This document shows, in pieces, positions 33,745 through 44,097 of a DNA stretch of 64,000 nucleotides. Origin of the DNA: Allobosea sp. Root381. GTDB taxonomy: Bacteria > Pseudomonadota > Alphaproteobacteria > Rhizobiales > Beijerinckiaceae. Positions within the stretch are counted from its first letter, which is position 1, and each line of letters starts with the position of its first letter. The DNA lies in NCBI RefSeq assembly GCF_001429395.1, contig NZ_LMJT01000013.1, forward strand, positions 326 to 64,325, given 5' to 3'. Made by a program: the position numbers and the translations under genes. A model generated the notes under the pieces. That model worked only from the letters and a program-made list of their open reading frames with translations, was not told where the DNA came from and did no database searches.

Positions 33745-35226
33745 ATGCCCAGCACCTTCGATCTTGTCATCAAGGGGGGCACGGTGGTCACCGCCAGCGA
33801 TGTCGCAAGGGCCGATATCGGCATTTCGGGCGGCGTCGTGACCGTGATCGCAGCCGAGCTCGACGGCGCCAACGTGGTCGATGCGAGCGGCCTGCTGGTG
33901 CTGCCCGGCGGCGTCGACACGCATGTGCATCTCGAGCAGCCCTCCGCCGGTCCGGCGCAGATGTGCGACACCTTCGAGACGGGCACGGCCTCGGCCGCCG
34001 CCGGCGGCACGACCACCGTGATCTGTTTCGCCTCGCAACTGCGCGGGCAGTCGCTCAAGACCGCCGTGGAGGACTATCGCGTCGCCGCAGGCAAGGCGCG
34101 GGTCGACTACACCTTCCACCTGACGATCAGCGACCCGACCGATACCGTGCTGCAGGACGAGCTGCCGGGGCTGATCGAGAGCGGCTGCCGCTCGGTCAAG
34201 GTCTTCATGACCTATGACGGCATCGGCCTCGACGATGCCCAGCTGATCCGGACGCTCGCCGCGGCGCGCAAGGCCGGCGCGCTGGTCTGCGTCCATGCCG
34301 AGCACCACGCGCTGATCGCCTATCTCAGCGAGCGGCTGGTCGCAGCCGGGCTGACGGCGCCGAAATACCATGCCTGGGCCAAGCCGACCGTGGTCGAGCG
34401 CGAGGCGATCTCGCGCATCGTCGCCATCGCCGAGGTGCTGGACGTACCGATCCAGGTCTTCCACGTCTCGGGGCCCGAACCGGCGGAGGAAATCGCCCGC
34501 GCCCAGGCGCGCGGGCTCAAGGTCTGGGGCGAGACCTGCCCGCAATATCTCACCATCACCGCCAAGGATCTCGACCGGCCGGGCTTTGAGGGCGCCAAGT
34601 TCATGTTCGGGCCGGCACCGCGCGGCCCGGCCGAGGCCGAGGGGCTGTGGCAGGCGATCAGGGCCGGCACGATCGGCGTGATTTCCTCCGACCATGCGCC
34701 GACCCGTTTCGACGACCCGCGCGGCAAGAAGGTCGCCGGCGAGAACGGCCCGTTCAACAAGGTGCCGAACGGCATTCCGGGCCTCGCCGCGCGTCTGCCG
34801 CTGATCTTCCACGAGGGCGTCGGCAAGGGGAACATCGACCTGTCGAAATTCGTCGACCTCGTCGCCACGCGCCCGGCCAAGCTCTACGGCCTCTACCCGA
34901 AGAAGGGCACGATCGCCGTCGGCACTGACGCCGACCTCGTGCTGTTCGATCCCGCCGCACGCCAGACCCTGACCAATGCCGGCCAGCATCATGGAGGCGA
35001 CTACACGCCCTATGAGGGGCGCGAGGTCACCGGAAAGGTGGTCGCGACCTATCTGCGCGGCACCTGCGTCTTCGCCGATGACGAGGTGGTCGGCGCGGTA
35101 GGCGGCGGCGCCTTCGTGCCGCGCGCGCCCTATCCCGAGATCGCGCCGCGCGGCGTGTTCCCGATCCCCTTCGACCCGGTCACCGGCACCGTCCTCGAGG
35201 ACATGCCCCTGCGCGCCGCCGAGTGA
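33745..35226 (+). CDS. hydA: Dihydropyrimidinase / D-hydantoinase
   Basis: A 493-residue amidohydrolase. The ATG at 33745 follows TGGAGA. It is a cyclic amidase of the dihydropyrimidinase family with a two-metal centre: HVH in GVDTHVHLEQ, the carboxylated Lys in SVKVFMTYDG, His in CVHAEHH and FHVSG, and the Asp in ISSDHAPT. It opens dihydropyrimidine, hydantoin or a similar cyclic ureide to an N-carbamoyl acid. It is first in a cluster with a complete PotABCD-type importer (39 bases to the next ATG), so the transporter probably brings in the substrate or a related N-compound. Confidence 0.88.
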   Translation: MPSTFDLVIKGGTVVTASDVARADIGISGGVVTVIAAELDGANVVDASGLLVLPGGVDTHVHLEQPSAGPAQMCDTFETGTASAAAGGTTTVICFASQLRGQSLKTAVEDYRVAAGKARVDYTFHLTISDPTDTVLQDELPGLIESGCRSVKVFMTYDGIGLDDAQLIRTLAAARKAGALVCVHAEHHALIAYLSERLVAAGLTAPKYHAWAKPTVVEREAISRIVAIAEVLDVPIQVFHVSGPEPAEEIARAQARGLKVWGETCPQYLTITAKDLDRPGFEGAKFMFGPAPRGPAEAEGLWQAIRAGTIGVISSDHAPTRFDDPRGKKVAGENGPFNKVPNGIPGLAARLPLIFHEGVGKGNIDLSKFVDLVATRPAKLYGLYPKKGTIAVGTDADLVLFDPAARQTLTNAGQHHGGDYTPYEGREVTGKVVATYLRGTCVFADDEVVGAVGGGAFVPRAPYPEIAPRGVFPIPFDPVTGTVLEDMPLRAAE

Positions 35227-35264
35227 TCCGCCAGCAGCCTTTCAGCAAGACCCCGGAGACGACC

Positions 35265-36293
35265 ATGCCCTTCAAGATGTCCCGCCGCAGCCTCCTCGCC
35301 GGCTCGGCCGCCGCCGCCGTGACCGGCTTCCCGAACGTGCTGCGGGCGCAGACCCGCGAGATCTTCATCGGCGGCCCGGCCTCGCCCGGCCTGACCGACG
35401 TGCTCTTCCCGCTGATCGAGAAGAAGCACAACATGAAGATCCTGTTCGAGGGCACCAATTCGCTGATCAACCTCGAGAAGATCCGCAACAACAAGGATCG
35501 TCCCACCATGACGGTGACGATGATGGACGATCCGGTGCTGGTACTTGCCCAGCGCGAGAAGCTGATCGAGAAGCTGCCGGCGGACATCACCAACCTCGCC
35601 CAGCTCTCCGCCGACGCCAAGCCGAACGAAGCGATGTGGGCGAACTGGTGTCAGCCGATGTGCTCGGCCTCGCACAACACCAAGAGTATGCCGAACGGCG
35701 TCGCCAGCTATGCCGATTTCTGGGACAAGAAGTATCGCGACGGGCTGATCCTGATCTCGATGCGCATCACCCAGGCGGTGGCGCCGCTGCTCGCCGCGAC
35801 GCAGCTCGCCACAGGCAAGCCGCTGGCCGAGTGCCTCAAGCTCGCAGACGAGGGCTTCGGCAAGCTCAAGGAGCTCAGGCCCAACATCCTGCAGGTCTCG
35901 ACCAATGCGCCGCAGGCCCAGCAATTGCTCGAGACCGGCGAATGCTCGGCCTATCTCGCACCGGATTCGCGCACGACGCTGTTCCGCAAGGCCGCCGGCG
36001 CGCCGATCGACCAGTCCTATCCGAAGGAGGGCGTGATCGCGATGCCGGCCGGCGTGGCGCTCGTCGCCAACGGCCCGAACAAGGATCTCGGCATCACCTT
36101 CATCAACGAGCTGCTCAACGCCGAGACGCAGGCGACCGTCGCCAAGGCCTTCTTCTCGAAGCCGACCAACACCGCGACCAAGCTGCCCGAAGGCATGAGC
36201 TTCCCCGAGATGGTGGTGCTCGACTGGGAATACTTCGCCGACAACCGCAATCGCTGGATCGAGCGCTTCGAGCGCGAGGTCGCGGCGCGATGA
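35265..36293 (+). CDS. ABC transporter substrate-binding protein (PotD-like)
   Basis: A 342-residue periplasmic protein. The N-terminus MSRRSLLAGSAAAAV is a twin-arginine (Tat) signal, cleaved after about LRAQ. The body belongs to the extracellular solute-binding family 1 of the spermidine/putrescine/Fe(III) type (FIGGPASPGLTDVLFPLIEKK, then ECSAYLAPDSRT). An RBS CCGGAGAC lies 8 bases upstream. Its stop overlaps the ATPase start as ATGA. The Cys pair WCQPMCSAS is unusual. The substrate is unknown; the gene context points to a ureide or polyamine-like compound. Confidence 0.85.
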   Translation: MPFKMSRRSLLAGSAAAAVTGFPNVLRAQTREIFIGGPASPGLTDVLFPLIEKKHNMKILFEGTNSLINLEKIRNNKDRPTMTVTMMDDPVLVLAQREKLIEKLPADITNLAQLSADAKPNEAMWANWCQPMCSASHNTKSMPNGVASYADFWDKKYRDGLILISMRITQAVAPLLAATQLATGKPLAECLKLADEGFGKLKELRPNILQVSTNAPQAQQLLETGECSAYLAPDSRTTLFRKAAGAPIDQSYPKEGVIAMPAGVALVANGPNKDLGITFINELLNAETQATVAKAFFSKPTNTATKLPEGMSFPEMVVLDWEYFADNRNRWIERFEREVAAR

Positions 36294-37411
36294 GCGCCGT
36301 CGCCCTGGCGGCAGCGCCCCCGACGACGGCGGCGGCGGCCGCCGCCGCCCATGTCGAGATCAAGCAGCTGGGCAAGCGCTTCGGCGCCAACACCGTGCTG
36401 CAGGATCTCGCCCTCTCGGTCGGCCAGGGGGAGTTCGTCTCCCTGCTCGGCCCTTCCGGCTGCGGCAAGACCACGCTGCTGCGGCTGATCGCCGGGCTGA
36501 TGCTGCCGGATTTCGGCACGATCACGATCGGCGGCCGCGACCTGACGCGCACGCCCCCGCACAAGCGCAATGTCGGGGTGGTGTTCCAGAACTACGCCCT
36601 GTTCCCGCATCTGACGGTGGCCGAGAATGTCGGCTTCGGCCTGCGCAACCGCAGGATCGATGGCGCCGAGCTGAAACGCCGCGTCACTGATGCGCTCGCG
36701 CTGGTGCGCATGCAGGATTTCGCCGAGCGCTCGGTCACCGCTCTTTCGGGCGGGCAGCAGCAGCGCATCGCGGTCGCCCGCGCGATCGCCGTCGAACCCG
36801 CGATCCTGCTGCTCGACGAACCGTTCTCGGCGCTTGACCGCAAGCTGCGCGAGACCATGCAGATCGAGCTGCGCCATATCCTTCGCGACCTCGGCATCAC
36901 CTCGATCTTCGTGACGCATGACCAGGACGAGGCGCTGGTGATGAGCGACCGGATCGCGGTGATGAATCAGGGCCAGATCGAGCATTTCGGTGCGCCGGGC
37001 GAGATCTACACCGATCCGAAGAGCCTGTTCGTGCTCGAATTCGTCGGACAGTCGACGCGCCTGCCCGGCAGCGTCGCCCAGTCGTCCGGCGGGCAGGTCG
37101 AGATCGACACCGCGCTCGGCCGGATTCGCGCTCCCGGCGGCTATCTCACCGGCAGCAAGGTCGTCGCCGCGGTTCGCCCCGAGGCGATCATGCTCGGCGA
37201 GGGACCTGCGGCGGAGTTCAACACCGTCAAGGCGACGCTCGCCGACATAGTCTATCTCGGTGCCAAGACCCAGCTGCATTTCCATGGCCCGGCCCGGGAC
37301 GAGGCGATCCAGGTCGATCTCGCGCGGCTGCCGCCGGGCGGGCTCGTCGCAGGGGCCGAGCTTTCGCTGCGCTGGCGCATCGCCGACACCATGCTGTTCC
37401 CCGCGCCATGA
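36290..37411 (+). CDS. ABC transporter ATP-binding protein (PotA-like)
   Basis: A 373-residue ATPase starting within the previous stop (ATGA). A 20-residue Ala-rich leader precedes Walker A GPSGCGKTT, the Q-loop FQNYALFPH, the signature LSGGQQQR, Walker B LLLDEPFSALD and the switch His VTHDQDE. The C-terminal 130 residues are a TOBE domain, as in PotA/FbpC importers. It energises the two permeases that follow. Confidence 0.92.
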   Translation: MSAVALAAAPPTTAAAAAAAHVEIKQLGKRFGANTVLQDLALSVGQGEFVSLLGPSGCGKTTLLRLIAGLMLPDFGTITIGGRDLTRTPPHKRNVGVVFQNYALFPHLTVAENVGFGLRNRRIDGAELKRRVTDALALVRMQDFAERSVTALSGGQQQRIAVARAIAVEPAILLLDEPFSALDRKLRETMQIELRHILRDLGITSIFVTHDQDEALVMSDRIAVMNQGQIEHFGAPGEIYTDPKSLFVLEFVGQSTRLPGSVAQSSGGQVEIDTALGRIRAPGGYLTGSKVVAAVRPEAIMLGEGPAAEFNTVKATLADIVYLGAKTQLHFHGPARDEAIQVDLARLPPGGLVAGAELSLRWRIADTMLFPAP

Positions 37412-38283
37412 GCACGATCCCCTACCCCGTCGAGAGCGCTCCGCCCGGGCGGCGCATCGAGATCGACCCGCGTTTCGTGATGGCGCTGCCGGGCCTGCTT
37501 TTCATGGGGCTCGTCTTCGCCTTCCCGCTCGCCCTGCTGATGTCGAAGAGCGTCGTCGGGCCGGACGGGTTCTCGCTCGCCGGCTATGGTCGCATCCTGG
37601 GCGATGCCTATTATCGCGGCGTGATCTGGGACTCGCTGACGCTCGCCTTCCGCGTCACGCTGATCACGCTCCTGCTCGGCTACCCCGCAGCCTATGCGCT
37701 CAGCCGGGCGAAGGGCATGTTCCAGGTGATCCTGTTCGCGCTGGTCTTCCTGCCGCTGACGGTCAGCATCATCGTCAAGACCTTCGGGCTGACGATCATG
37801 TTCAGGCGCGAGGGCATCCTGAACTGGTTCCTGATGAACACCGGGCTGACGGACGCGCCCATGCGCTTCGTCTTCACCGAGATGAGTCTGGTGATCGGCA
37901 TGGTCAACGTTTTCCTGCCCTTCCTGATCCTGCCGCTCTATTCGGTGATGCGCATGCTCGACGCGCGCTATCTCGACGCGGCTGCGACGCTCGGCACCTC
38001 GCCGCTCAACACCTTCCGGCGCGTCTTCCTGCCGCTGACCATGCCCGGCGTGATCGCCGGCTCGTCGATCGTCTTCGCGCTCTCGGTGGCGGCCTATGTG
38101 ACGCCGGGCCTTCTCATTGGCGAGCGCTACATGACGATGTCGATGGTGATGGCGAAGGCGTTCCTCAACTTCCGCGACTATCAACTCGGCTCCGCGATGG
38201 CCTGCATCATGCTCGTGATCGCGCTGGCGATCGTCTTCCTGTCGAGCTTCCTGACCCGCAATCTCGAAGCGAAGGCTCGCTGA
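37408..38283 (+). CDS. ABC transporter permease (PotB-like)
   Basis: A 291-residue inner-membrane protein with about six helices, the first at FVMALPGLLFMGLVFAFPLALL. The EAA coupling loop reads DAAATLGTSPLNTFRRVFLPLTMPG. It overlaps the ATPase gene by 4 bases and is followed by the second permease after 2 bases. It forms the heterodimeric channel with that protein. Confidence 0.9.
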   Translation: MSTIPYPVESAPPGRRIEIDPRFVMALPGLLFMGLVFAFPLALLMSKSVVGPDGFSLAGYGRILGDAYYRGVIWDSLTLAFRVTLITLLLGYPAAYALSRAKGMFQVILFALVFLPLTVSIIVKTFGLTIMFRREGILNWFLMNTGLTDAPMRFVFTEMSLVIGMVNVFLPFLILPLYSVMRMLDARYLDAAATLGTSPLNTFRRVFLPLTMPGVIAGSSIVFALSVAAYVTPGLLIGERYMTMSMVMAKAFLNFRDYQLGSAMACIMLVIALAIVFLSSFLTRNLEAKAR

Positions 38284-38285
38284 CG

Positions 38286-39077
38286 ATGGCCGCTCTCTCG
38301 CGCTCCTTCGCCGGGCTGATGCTCGCCCTCGTTCTGCTCTTCCTGCTGATGCCGATCGCGATCGTGATCCCGATCGCCTTCTCGCCCTCTGCGGTGTTCT
38401 CCTTCCCGCCGACCGGCTTCTCGCTGCGCTGGTTCGAGAACATCCGCAATGCCGACGGCATGCTCCGGGCGCTCTGGCTCTCGACGCAGATCGCCGCGCT
38501 CTCGACCGCGATCTCGCTGGTGCTCGGCACGCTCTGCGCCATCGCCATCGTGCGCGGCGCGATCCCCGGCGCGAGGCTGATCTCGACCTTCATGATCTCG
38601 CCGCTGATGATCCCCGGCCTCGTGCTCGGCATCGCCTTCCTGCATGCGGCGCGCGAAGTCGGCCTGCGCGACGGCTATGTGCCGCTGCTGCTGGCCCATG
38701 TGGTCGTGACGATGCCCTTCATCATGCGGACCGTGCTGGCGAGCCTCGCCTTGTTCGACTTCACCATGGTCGACGCGGCGCGAATGCTCGGCTGCTCCTA
38801 TCCGGCGGCGCTCTGGCGGGCGCTGGTGCCGAACATCCTGCCGGGCTTCGTCTCGGGCGCGCTCTTCGCCTTCATCGTCTCATTCGACAACTACCCGGTG
38901 TCGATCTTCCTCGTCGACGTCCACACCAAGACGCTGCCGATCCAGCTGCTGAACCAGCTCGAAATGTCGCCCGACCCGACACTGGCAGCGGTCGCGACCG
39001 TCATGATCGTGCTGACGATCGCGGCGCTGTTCGTCTGCGACCGGCTGGTCGGGCTGCGGCGGATGGCGGCGGTCTGA
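38286..39077 (+). CDS. ABC transporter permease (PotC-like)
   Basis: A 263-residue inner-membrane protein with about six helices (SFAGLMLALVLLFLLMPIAIV first). The EAA loop reads DAARMLGCSYPAALWRALVPNILPG. It is the partner of the preceding permease in a PotABCD-type importer. Confidence 0.9.
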   Translation: MAALSRSFAGLMLALVLLFLLMPIAIVIPIAFSPSAVFSFPPTGFSLRWFENIRNADGMLRALWLSTQIAALSTAISLVLGTLCAIAIVRGAIPGARLISTFMISPLMIPGLVLGIAFLHAAREVGLRDGYVPLLLAHVVVTMPFIMRTVLASLALFDFTMVDAARMLGCSYPAALWRALVPNILPGFVSGALFAFIVSFDNYPVSIFLVDVHTKTLPIQLLNQLEMSPDPTLAAVATVMIVLTIAALFVCDRLVGLRRMAAV

Positions 39078-39090
39078 GGGAAAGCGGAAC

Positions 39091-39942
39091 ATGGCCACCC
39101 AACATTTGATCGTCGCCCTCGGCGACCAGCATTATCGCGTCGAGCGACCCTGGGGCGACCTGCCCGGCGGCCCGGCCCGGGTGAGCGACGTCACGGTCGA
39201 CCTCGACGGCCGCGTCCACGCCCTGCTGCGGTCGGACCCGCTCGTCGATGGCGCGGTGGACGCCATCGTCACGCTGGCTGCGGACGGGACGCGGCTCGCC
39301 TCATGGGGCGGCGACCTGATCGCCGACGCCCATATGCTCGCCACGGCGCCGGACGGGCGGCTCTTCATCGTCGATCGCGATGCCCATGAGATCGTGATCT
39401 GCGATGCGGAGGGCGCCCGGCTCGGCGGGCTCGGCACACGCCATGCGCCGCATCAGCCGTTCAACCATCCGACCGACGTCGCCGTCTCGGCCGATGGCGA
39501 GATCTATGTCTGCGAGGGCTATGCCGCCGGGACGGTGCATCGCTTCGCCGCCGACGGCACGCGCATCGGCAGCTGGGGCCGCATCGGCACCGGCCCGGGC
39601 GAGTTCATGAACGCGCATGCGCTCTGGATTCAGCCGGACGGCAGGGTCGTGGTCGCCGACCGAGAGAACGACCGGCTGCAGGTGTTCTCGCCCGATGGCG
39701 ATCTCCTGACCATCTGGACCGGCTTCAAGCAGCCGCTCGACATCTGGGGCGACGCCGAGGGGGCGCTTTACGTCACGGATCTCCTTCCCTCGCTGACGAA
39801 GCTCGCGCCCGATGGCACGATGATCGGGCGCTGCCGTCCCGTCCTTAATGGCGCTCATGGCGTCTGGGGAGCACCAGATGGCAGTCTCTTCCTCGCCGAA
39901 GGCAACCCGAGCCGGCTCACACGACTGACACCGCTCGATTGA
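39091..39942 (+). CDS. NHL-repeat beta-propeller protein
   Basis: A 283-residue protein beginning 13 bases after the permease gene, with GAGGGAAAG as RBS. At least four NHL-type blades are visible: NHPTDVAVSADGEIYVCEGY, MNAHALWIQPDGRVVVADREN, LDIWGDAEGALYVTDL and GAHGVWGAPDGSLFLAEG. It is related to 6-bladed propellers of the peptidyl-alpha-hydroxyglycine amidating lyase type. No signal peptide, so cytosolic. As the last gene of the ureide operon it may be a lactonase-like or lyase-like enzyme acting on the imported compound; the reaction is not determined. Confidence 0.8.
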   Translation: MATQHLIVALGDQHYRVERPWGDLPGGPARVSDVTVDLDGRVHALLRSDPLVDGAVDAIVTLAADGTRLASWGGDLIADAHMLATAPDGRLFIVDRDAHEIVICDAEGARLGGLGTRHAPHQPFNHPTDVAVSADGEIYVCEGYAAGTVHRFAADGTRIGSWGRIGTGPGEFMNAHALWIQPDGRVVVADRENDRLQVFSPDGDLLTIWTGFKQPLDIWGDAEGALYVTDLLPSLTKLAPDGTMIGRCRPVLNGAHGVWGAPDGSLFLAEGNPSRLTRLTPLD

Positions 39943-39958
39943 AGCCCTCAGAGCCTGT

Positions 39959-39974
39959 CGGGGGATCTCCCCCG
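39959..39974. terminator. Hairpin ending the dihydropyrimidinase operon
   Basis: CGGGGG-ATCT-CCCCCG, a 6-bp G/C stem with a 4-base loop 17 bases after the stop, followed by CGTTTAC. Confidence 0.45.
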
Positions 39975-40087
39975 CGTTTACTGTTCACTCCTGTAACGAA
40001 GCGCCTATGGCTGTGGGAGTGCTCGGCTTGCTCGGCAGCGGTTGGTCGCCGTTGCGCGAGAGACGTCGGCGGTGACATTGAGGCCAG

Positions 40088-40627
40088 ATGCCGATTCTCG
40101 ATGCGATCCCTGCCGACATCCGGCGCGCGGCCTGTGCGTTTCACGAGGCCGGTCACATCATCGTCGGCTGGCATCACCAGCGTTACATCACGCATGCCTG
40201 GCTGCGGCCACCGCACGGATTTTCCGGCGAAACCTGTTTCGAACCCTATCAGCGGGGATTCCAGATCGACAGCGCGATCGATCGCCACCGCGCCGAGATC
40301 GAGATCACGATCCTGTCCGCTGGCCATTGCGGCGAGATGATCTACTGGAACGCCGGCGATGCGGTGAAATGGTATCCGGGCGCGCTCCATTCCCACGCTG
40401 ACGATCTGCAGCAGATGGCGCCCTACATCGCCCTTCTGCGGCCGCCGGACGAGGAAGCCCTGCGCGCGCAGTGCTCGAAGGCAGCGACGGCGGTTCTGTA
40501 TCGACCGGCGATGCTGGCAGCCCACGCGGCCCTGGCACGGCGATTGTTCGATCGCCGCCGCATCGATCGAGACGAAGTCGACGACATCGTCGGGCGCCGG
40601 ACGGGGCTCTCCGGCCCTGCACAATGA
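40088..40627 (+). CDS. Orphan M41-like peptidase domain protein
   Basis: A 179-residue protein. Residues 12-26 (RRAACAFHEAGHIIVGW) match the zinc helix HExxH of the FtsH peptidase (M41) family, with His19, Glu20 and His23. The AAA ATPase and membrane parts of FtsH are absent. A later acidic residue (SHADDLQQM region) may supply the third ligand. It may be a stand-alone metallopeptidase or a binding protein built on the fold. No signal peptide. Stands alone, with a hairpin 8 bases after its stop. Confidence 0.65.
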   Translation: MPILDAIPADIRRAACAFHEAGHIIVGWHHQRYITHAWLRPPHGFSGETCFEPYQRGFQIDSAIDRHRAEIEITILSAGHCGEMIYWNAGDAVKWYPGALHSHADDLQQMAPYIALLRPPDEEALRAQCSKAATAVLYRPAMLAAHAALARRLFDRRRIDRDEVDDIVGRRTGLSGPAQ

Positions 40628-40634
40628 AACCGTC

Positions 40635-40652
40635 ATGTGCCGCCGGGCACAT
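40635..40652. terminator. Hairpin after the HEAGH protein gene
   Basis: ATGTGCC-GCCG-GGCACAT, a perfect 7-bp stem 8 bases after the stop codon; no T run. Confidence 0.45.
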
Positions 40653-40909
40653 CAGGTCGATGGACAGGCGAGGCAGGATTCGGACCTGTCGAATGATTTC
40701 GCGATCGAGGCCGGCGGCCTGATCGGCACGCGGAATCGGCCCGGTCGGGCCCGGCAATGGCCTGGTCGGCACGGTCGACAGCCTCGGCAGCCCGACCGTG
40801 ACGATCGGCGACAGTGAGGCCAAGCGCGGCTAGAATATGCTGCGTTTTGACGAGGCCGCGCCGTTTTCCTGCGCGACCTCGGCTCAACATCCTCCCCGGG
40901 AGATCGATC

Positions 40910-41104
40910 ATGAACGAAGACCGTTTCAACATGGCTGTCCGCAAGTTCCTGAAGGAGGTCGGAGTGACCTCTCAACGCGAGATCGAGCGCGTCGTGCGGG
41001 AGGGCGCGCCGAAGGGAGAAGGCCTGCGGCTGCGCATGACGCTCACCTCCGAGGATGAGCCCGCCTTGCAGCATGTCGTCGAGACGACCATCGAGCTGCG
41101 CTGA
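40910..41104 (+). CDS. DUF6494 family small protein
   Basis: A 64-residue protein starting MNEDRFNMAVRKFLKEVG, with CGGGAGATCG upstream. The pattern MNED-F-M--RKFLK-VGVTSQREIE is that of the DUF6494 family, small cytosolic proteins of unknown function in alphaproteobacteria. Convergent with groEL, with a palindromic element between. The 280 bases before it hold no other gene. Confidence 0.75.
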   Translation: MNEDRFNMAVRKFLKEVGVTSQREIERVVREGAPKGEGLRLRMTLTSEDEPALQHVVETTIELR

Positions 41105-41159
41105 CCGTCGCCAGATCCGGAGCCGCGCTAGAAAGCCGACGGCAAACCGAGGAAACACA

Positions 41160-41206
41160 GCGTCATTCCGGACAAGCGGCGAAAGCCGCACAGATTCGGG
41201 ATGACG
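41160..41206. repeat. REP-like palindrome between convergent genes
   Basis: The outer arms GCGTCATTCCG and CGGGATGACGC (one mismatch) enclose an inner hairpin GCGGC-GAAA-GCCGC at 41176-41189. It is an imperfect 47-base palindrome. The form resembles the dispersed intergenic palindromes of Hyphomicrobiales. It may also act as a two-way terminator for DUF6494 and groEL. Confidence 0.55.
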
Positions 41207-41236
41207 CCGTGGCTCCAAGCGAACGGGCCGATGCCC

Positions 41237-42979
<1,743 letters not shown>

Positions 42980-43342
42980 TCATGAGCCGGCCGAGAAGAA
43001 GGTCAGCCGGGAGAGGAGCGTGTAGTCCGACTCGAAGATCATGATCCCCACGAAGACCAGGAGAAGCGTCGGCGGCAGCAGGATCGCGTAGCTGAACGCC
43101 AGGCGTTCCCAGGCCATGTGCATGAAGACGGCGATGATCAGGCCAGCCTTGAGCGCCATGAAGATCAGGATCAGCGACCAGCGCAGCAGGCCCGCGAGCT
43201 GGAAGTAATCCACCATGTAGGAGCAGAAGCTGAGGATGAACAGCCAGACCCAGACCACGAGATAGAGCCTGATCGGATGGTGTTGCTGCACCTCGACCTG
43301 AGGCGCGGGCTGGATTTCGGCGTGGATCGTGGCTTGCGACAT
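42980..43342 (-). CDS. Cytochrome c oxidase subunit IV-like protein
   Basis: A 120-residue membrane protein starting MSQATIHAEIQPAP at 43342. Three hydrophobic helices (LYLVVWVWLFILSFCSYMV, SLILIFMALKAGLIIAVFMHM, AILLPPTLLLVFVGIMIF) match the COX4/CyoD-type small subunit of bacterial haem-copper oxidases. The motif LKAGLIIAVFMHM is diagnostic. It is the last oxidase gene in the cluster, 11 bases after subunit III. Confidence 0.85.
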   Translation of the reverse strand: MSQATIHAEIQPAPQVEVQQHHPIRLYLVVWVWLFILSFCSYMVDYFQLAGLLRWSLILIFMALKAGLIIAVFMHMAWERLAFSYAILLPPTLLLVFVGIMIFESDYTLLSRLTFFSAGS

Positions 43343-43353
43343 GGCGGCCCCTC

Positions 43354-44076
43354 TCACCAGAGATAGAACAGCGCGAAGATGAAGACCCAGACGAGGTCGA
43401 CGAAGTGCCAGTACAGGCCGGTGATCTCGACAATCTCGTAATGGCCCTTGCGGCTGGTGAAGAAGCCGCGCCGACCCTGATCGAAATCGCCACGCCAGAC
43501 CTTGCGGGCGATGATGAAGAGGAAGATCACGCCGATCGTGACATGGGTGCCGTGGAAGCCGGTGATCATGAAGAAGCTCGCGCCGAACTGGTCCGCGCCC
43601 CAGGGATTGCCCCAGGGACGCACCCCTTCCGAGATCAGCTTGGTCCATTCGAAGGCTTGCATGCCGACGAAGGCCGCGCCGAGCAGGGCAGTCACCAGCA
43701 TCAGGATCGCCGTCTTGCGGCGGTCGCGGCGGTAGCCGAAATTGACCGCCATCGCCATCGTGCCGCTGCTGCTGATCAGGACGAAGGTCATGATGGCGAT
43801 CAGGATCAGCGGGAGATGGTGGCCGGCGATCTCCAGCGCGAAGACCTCGCTCGGATTGGGCCAGGGCACGGTCGTCGACATCCGCACCGTCATGTAGGAG
43901 ATCAGGAAGGTCGCGAAGACGAAGGTGTCGCTGAGCAGGAAGACCCACATCATGGCCTTCCCCCAGGAGACGTGTTTGAAGGCCTGCCGGTCGGACGACC
44001 AGTCCTGGACGATGCCGGGCAGGCCGGACGAGGCGGCAGCCTCGCTATGCGCAGTCGACGGCAGAACCTCGTTCAT
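43354..44076 (-). CDS. Cytochrome c oxidase subunit III
   Basis: A 240-residue protein. The ATG at 44076 has GAGG upstream; a TTG 9 bases before is also open. About five to six helices are present, with the subunit III motifs WVFLLSDTFVFATFL, FHGTHVTIGV, and ITGLYWHFVDLVWVFIFALFYLW with the conserved YWHFVDxVW. It corresponds to the fuller of the two subunit III-like genes (CoxO/CoxP) in rhizobial coxMNOP clusters. Confidence 0.9.
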   Translation of the reverse strand: MNEVLPSTAHSEAAASSGLPGIVQDWSSDRQAFKHVSWGKAMMWVFLLSDTFVFATFLISYMTVRMSTTVPWPNPSEVFALEIAGHHLPLILIAIMTFVLISSSGTMAMAVNFGYRRDRRKTAILMLVTALLGAAFVGMQAFEWTKLISEGVRPWGNPWGADQFGASFFMITGFHGTHVTIGVIFLFIIARKVWRGDFDQGRRGFFTSRKGHYEIVEITGLYWHFVDLVWVFIFALFYLW

Positions 44077-44097
44077 CGCTTGCAACCTCGCTCAAGG

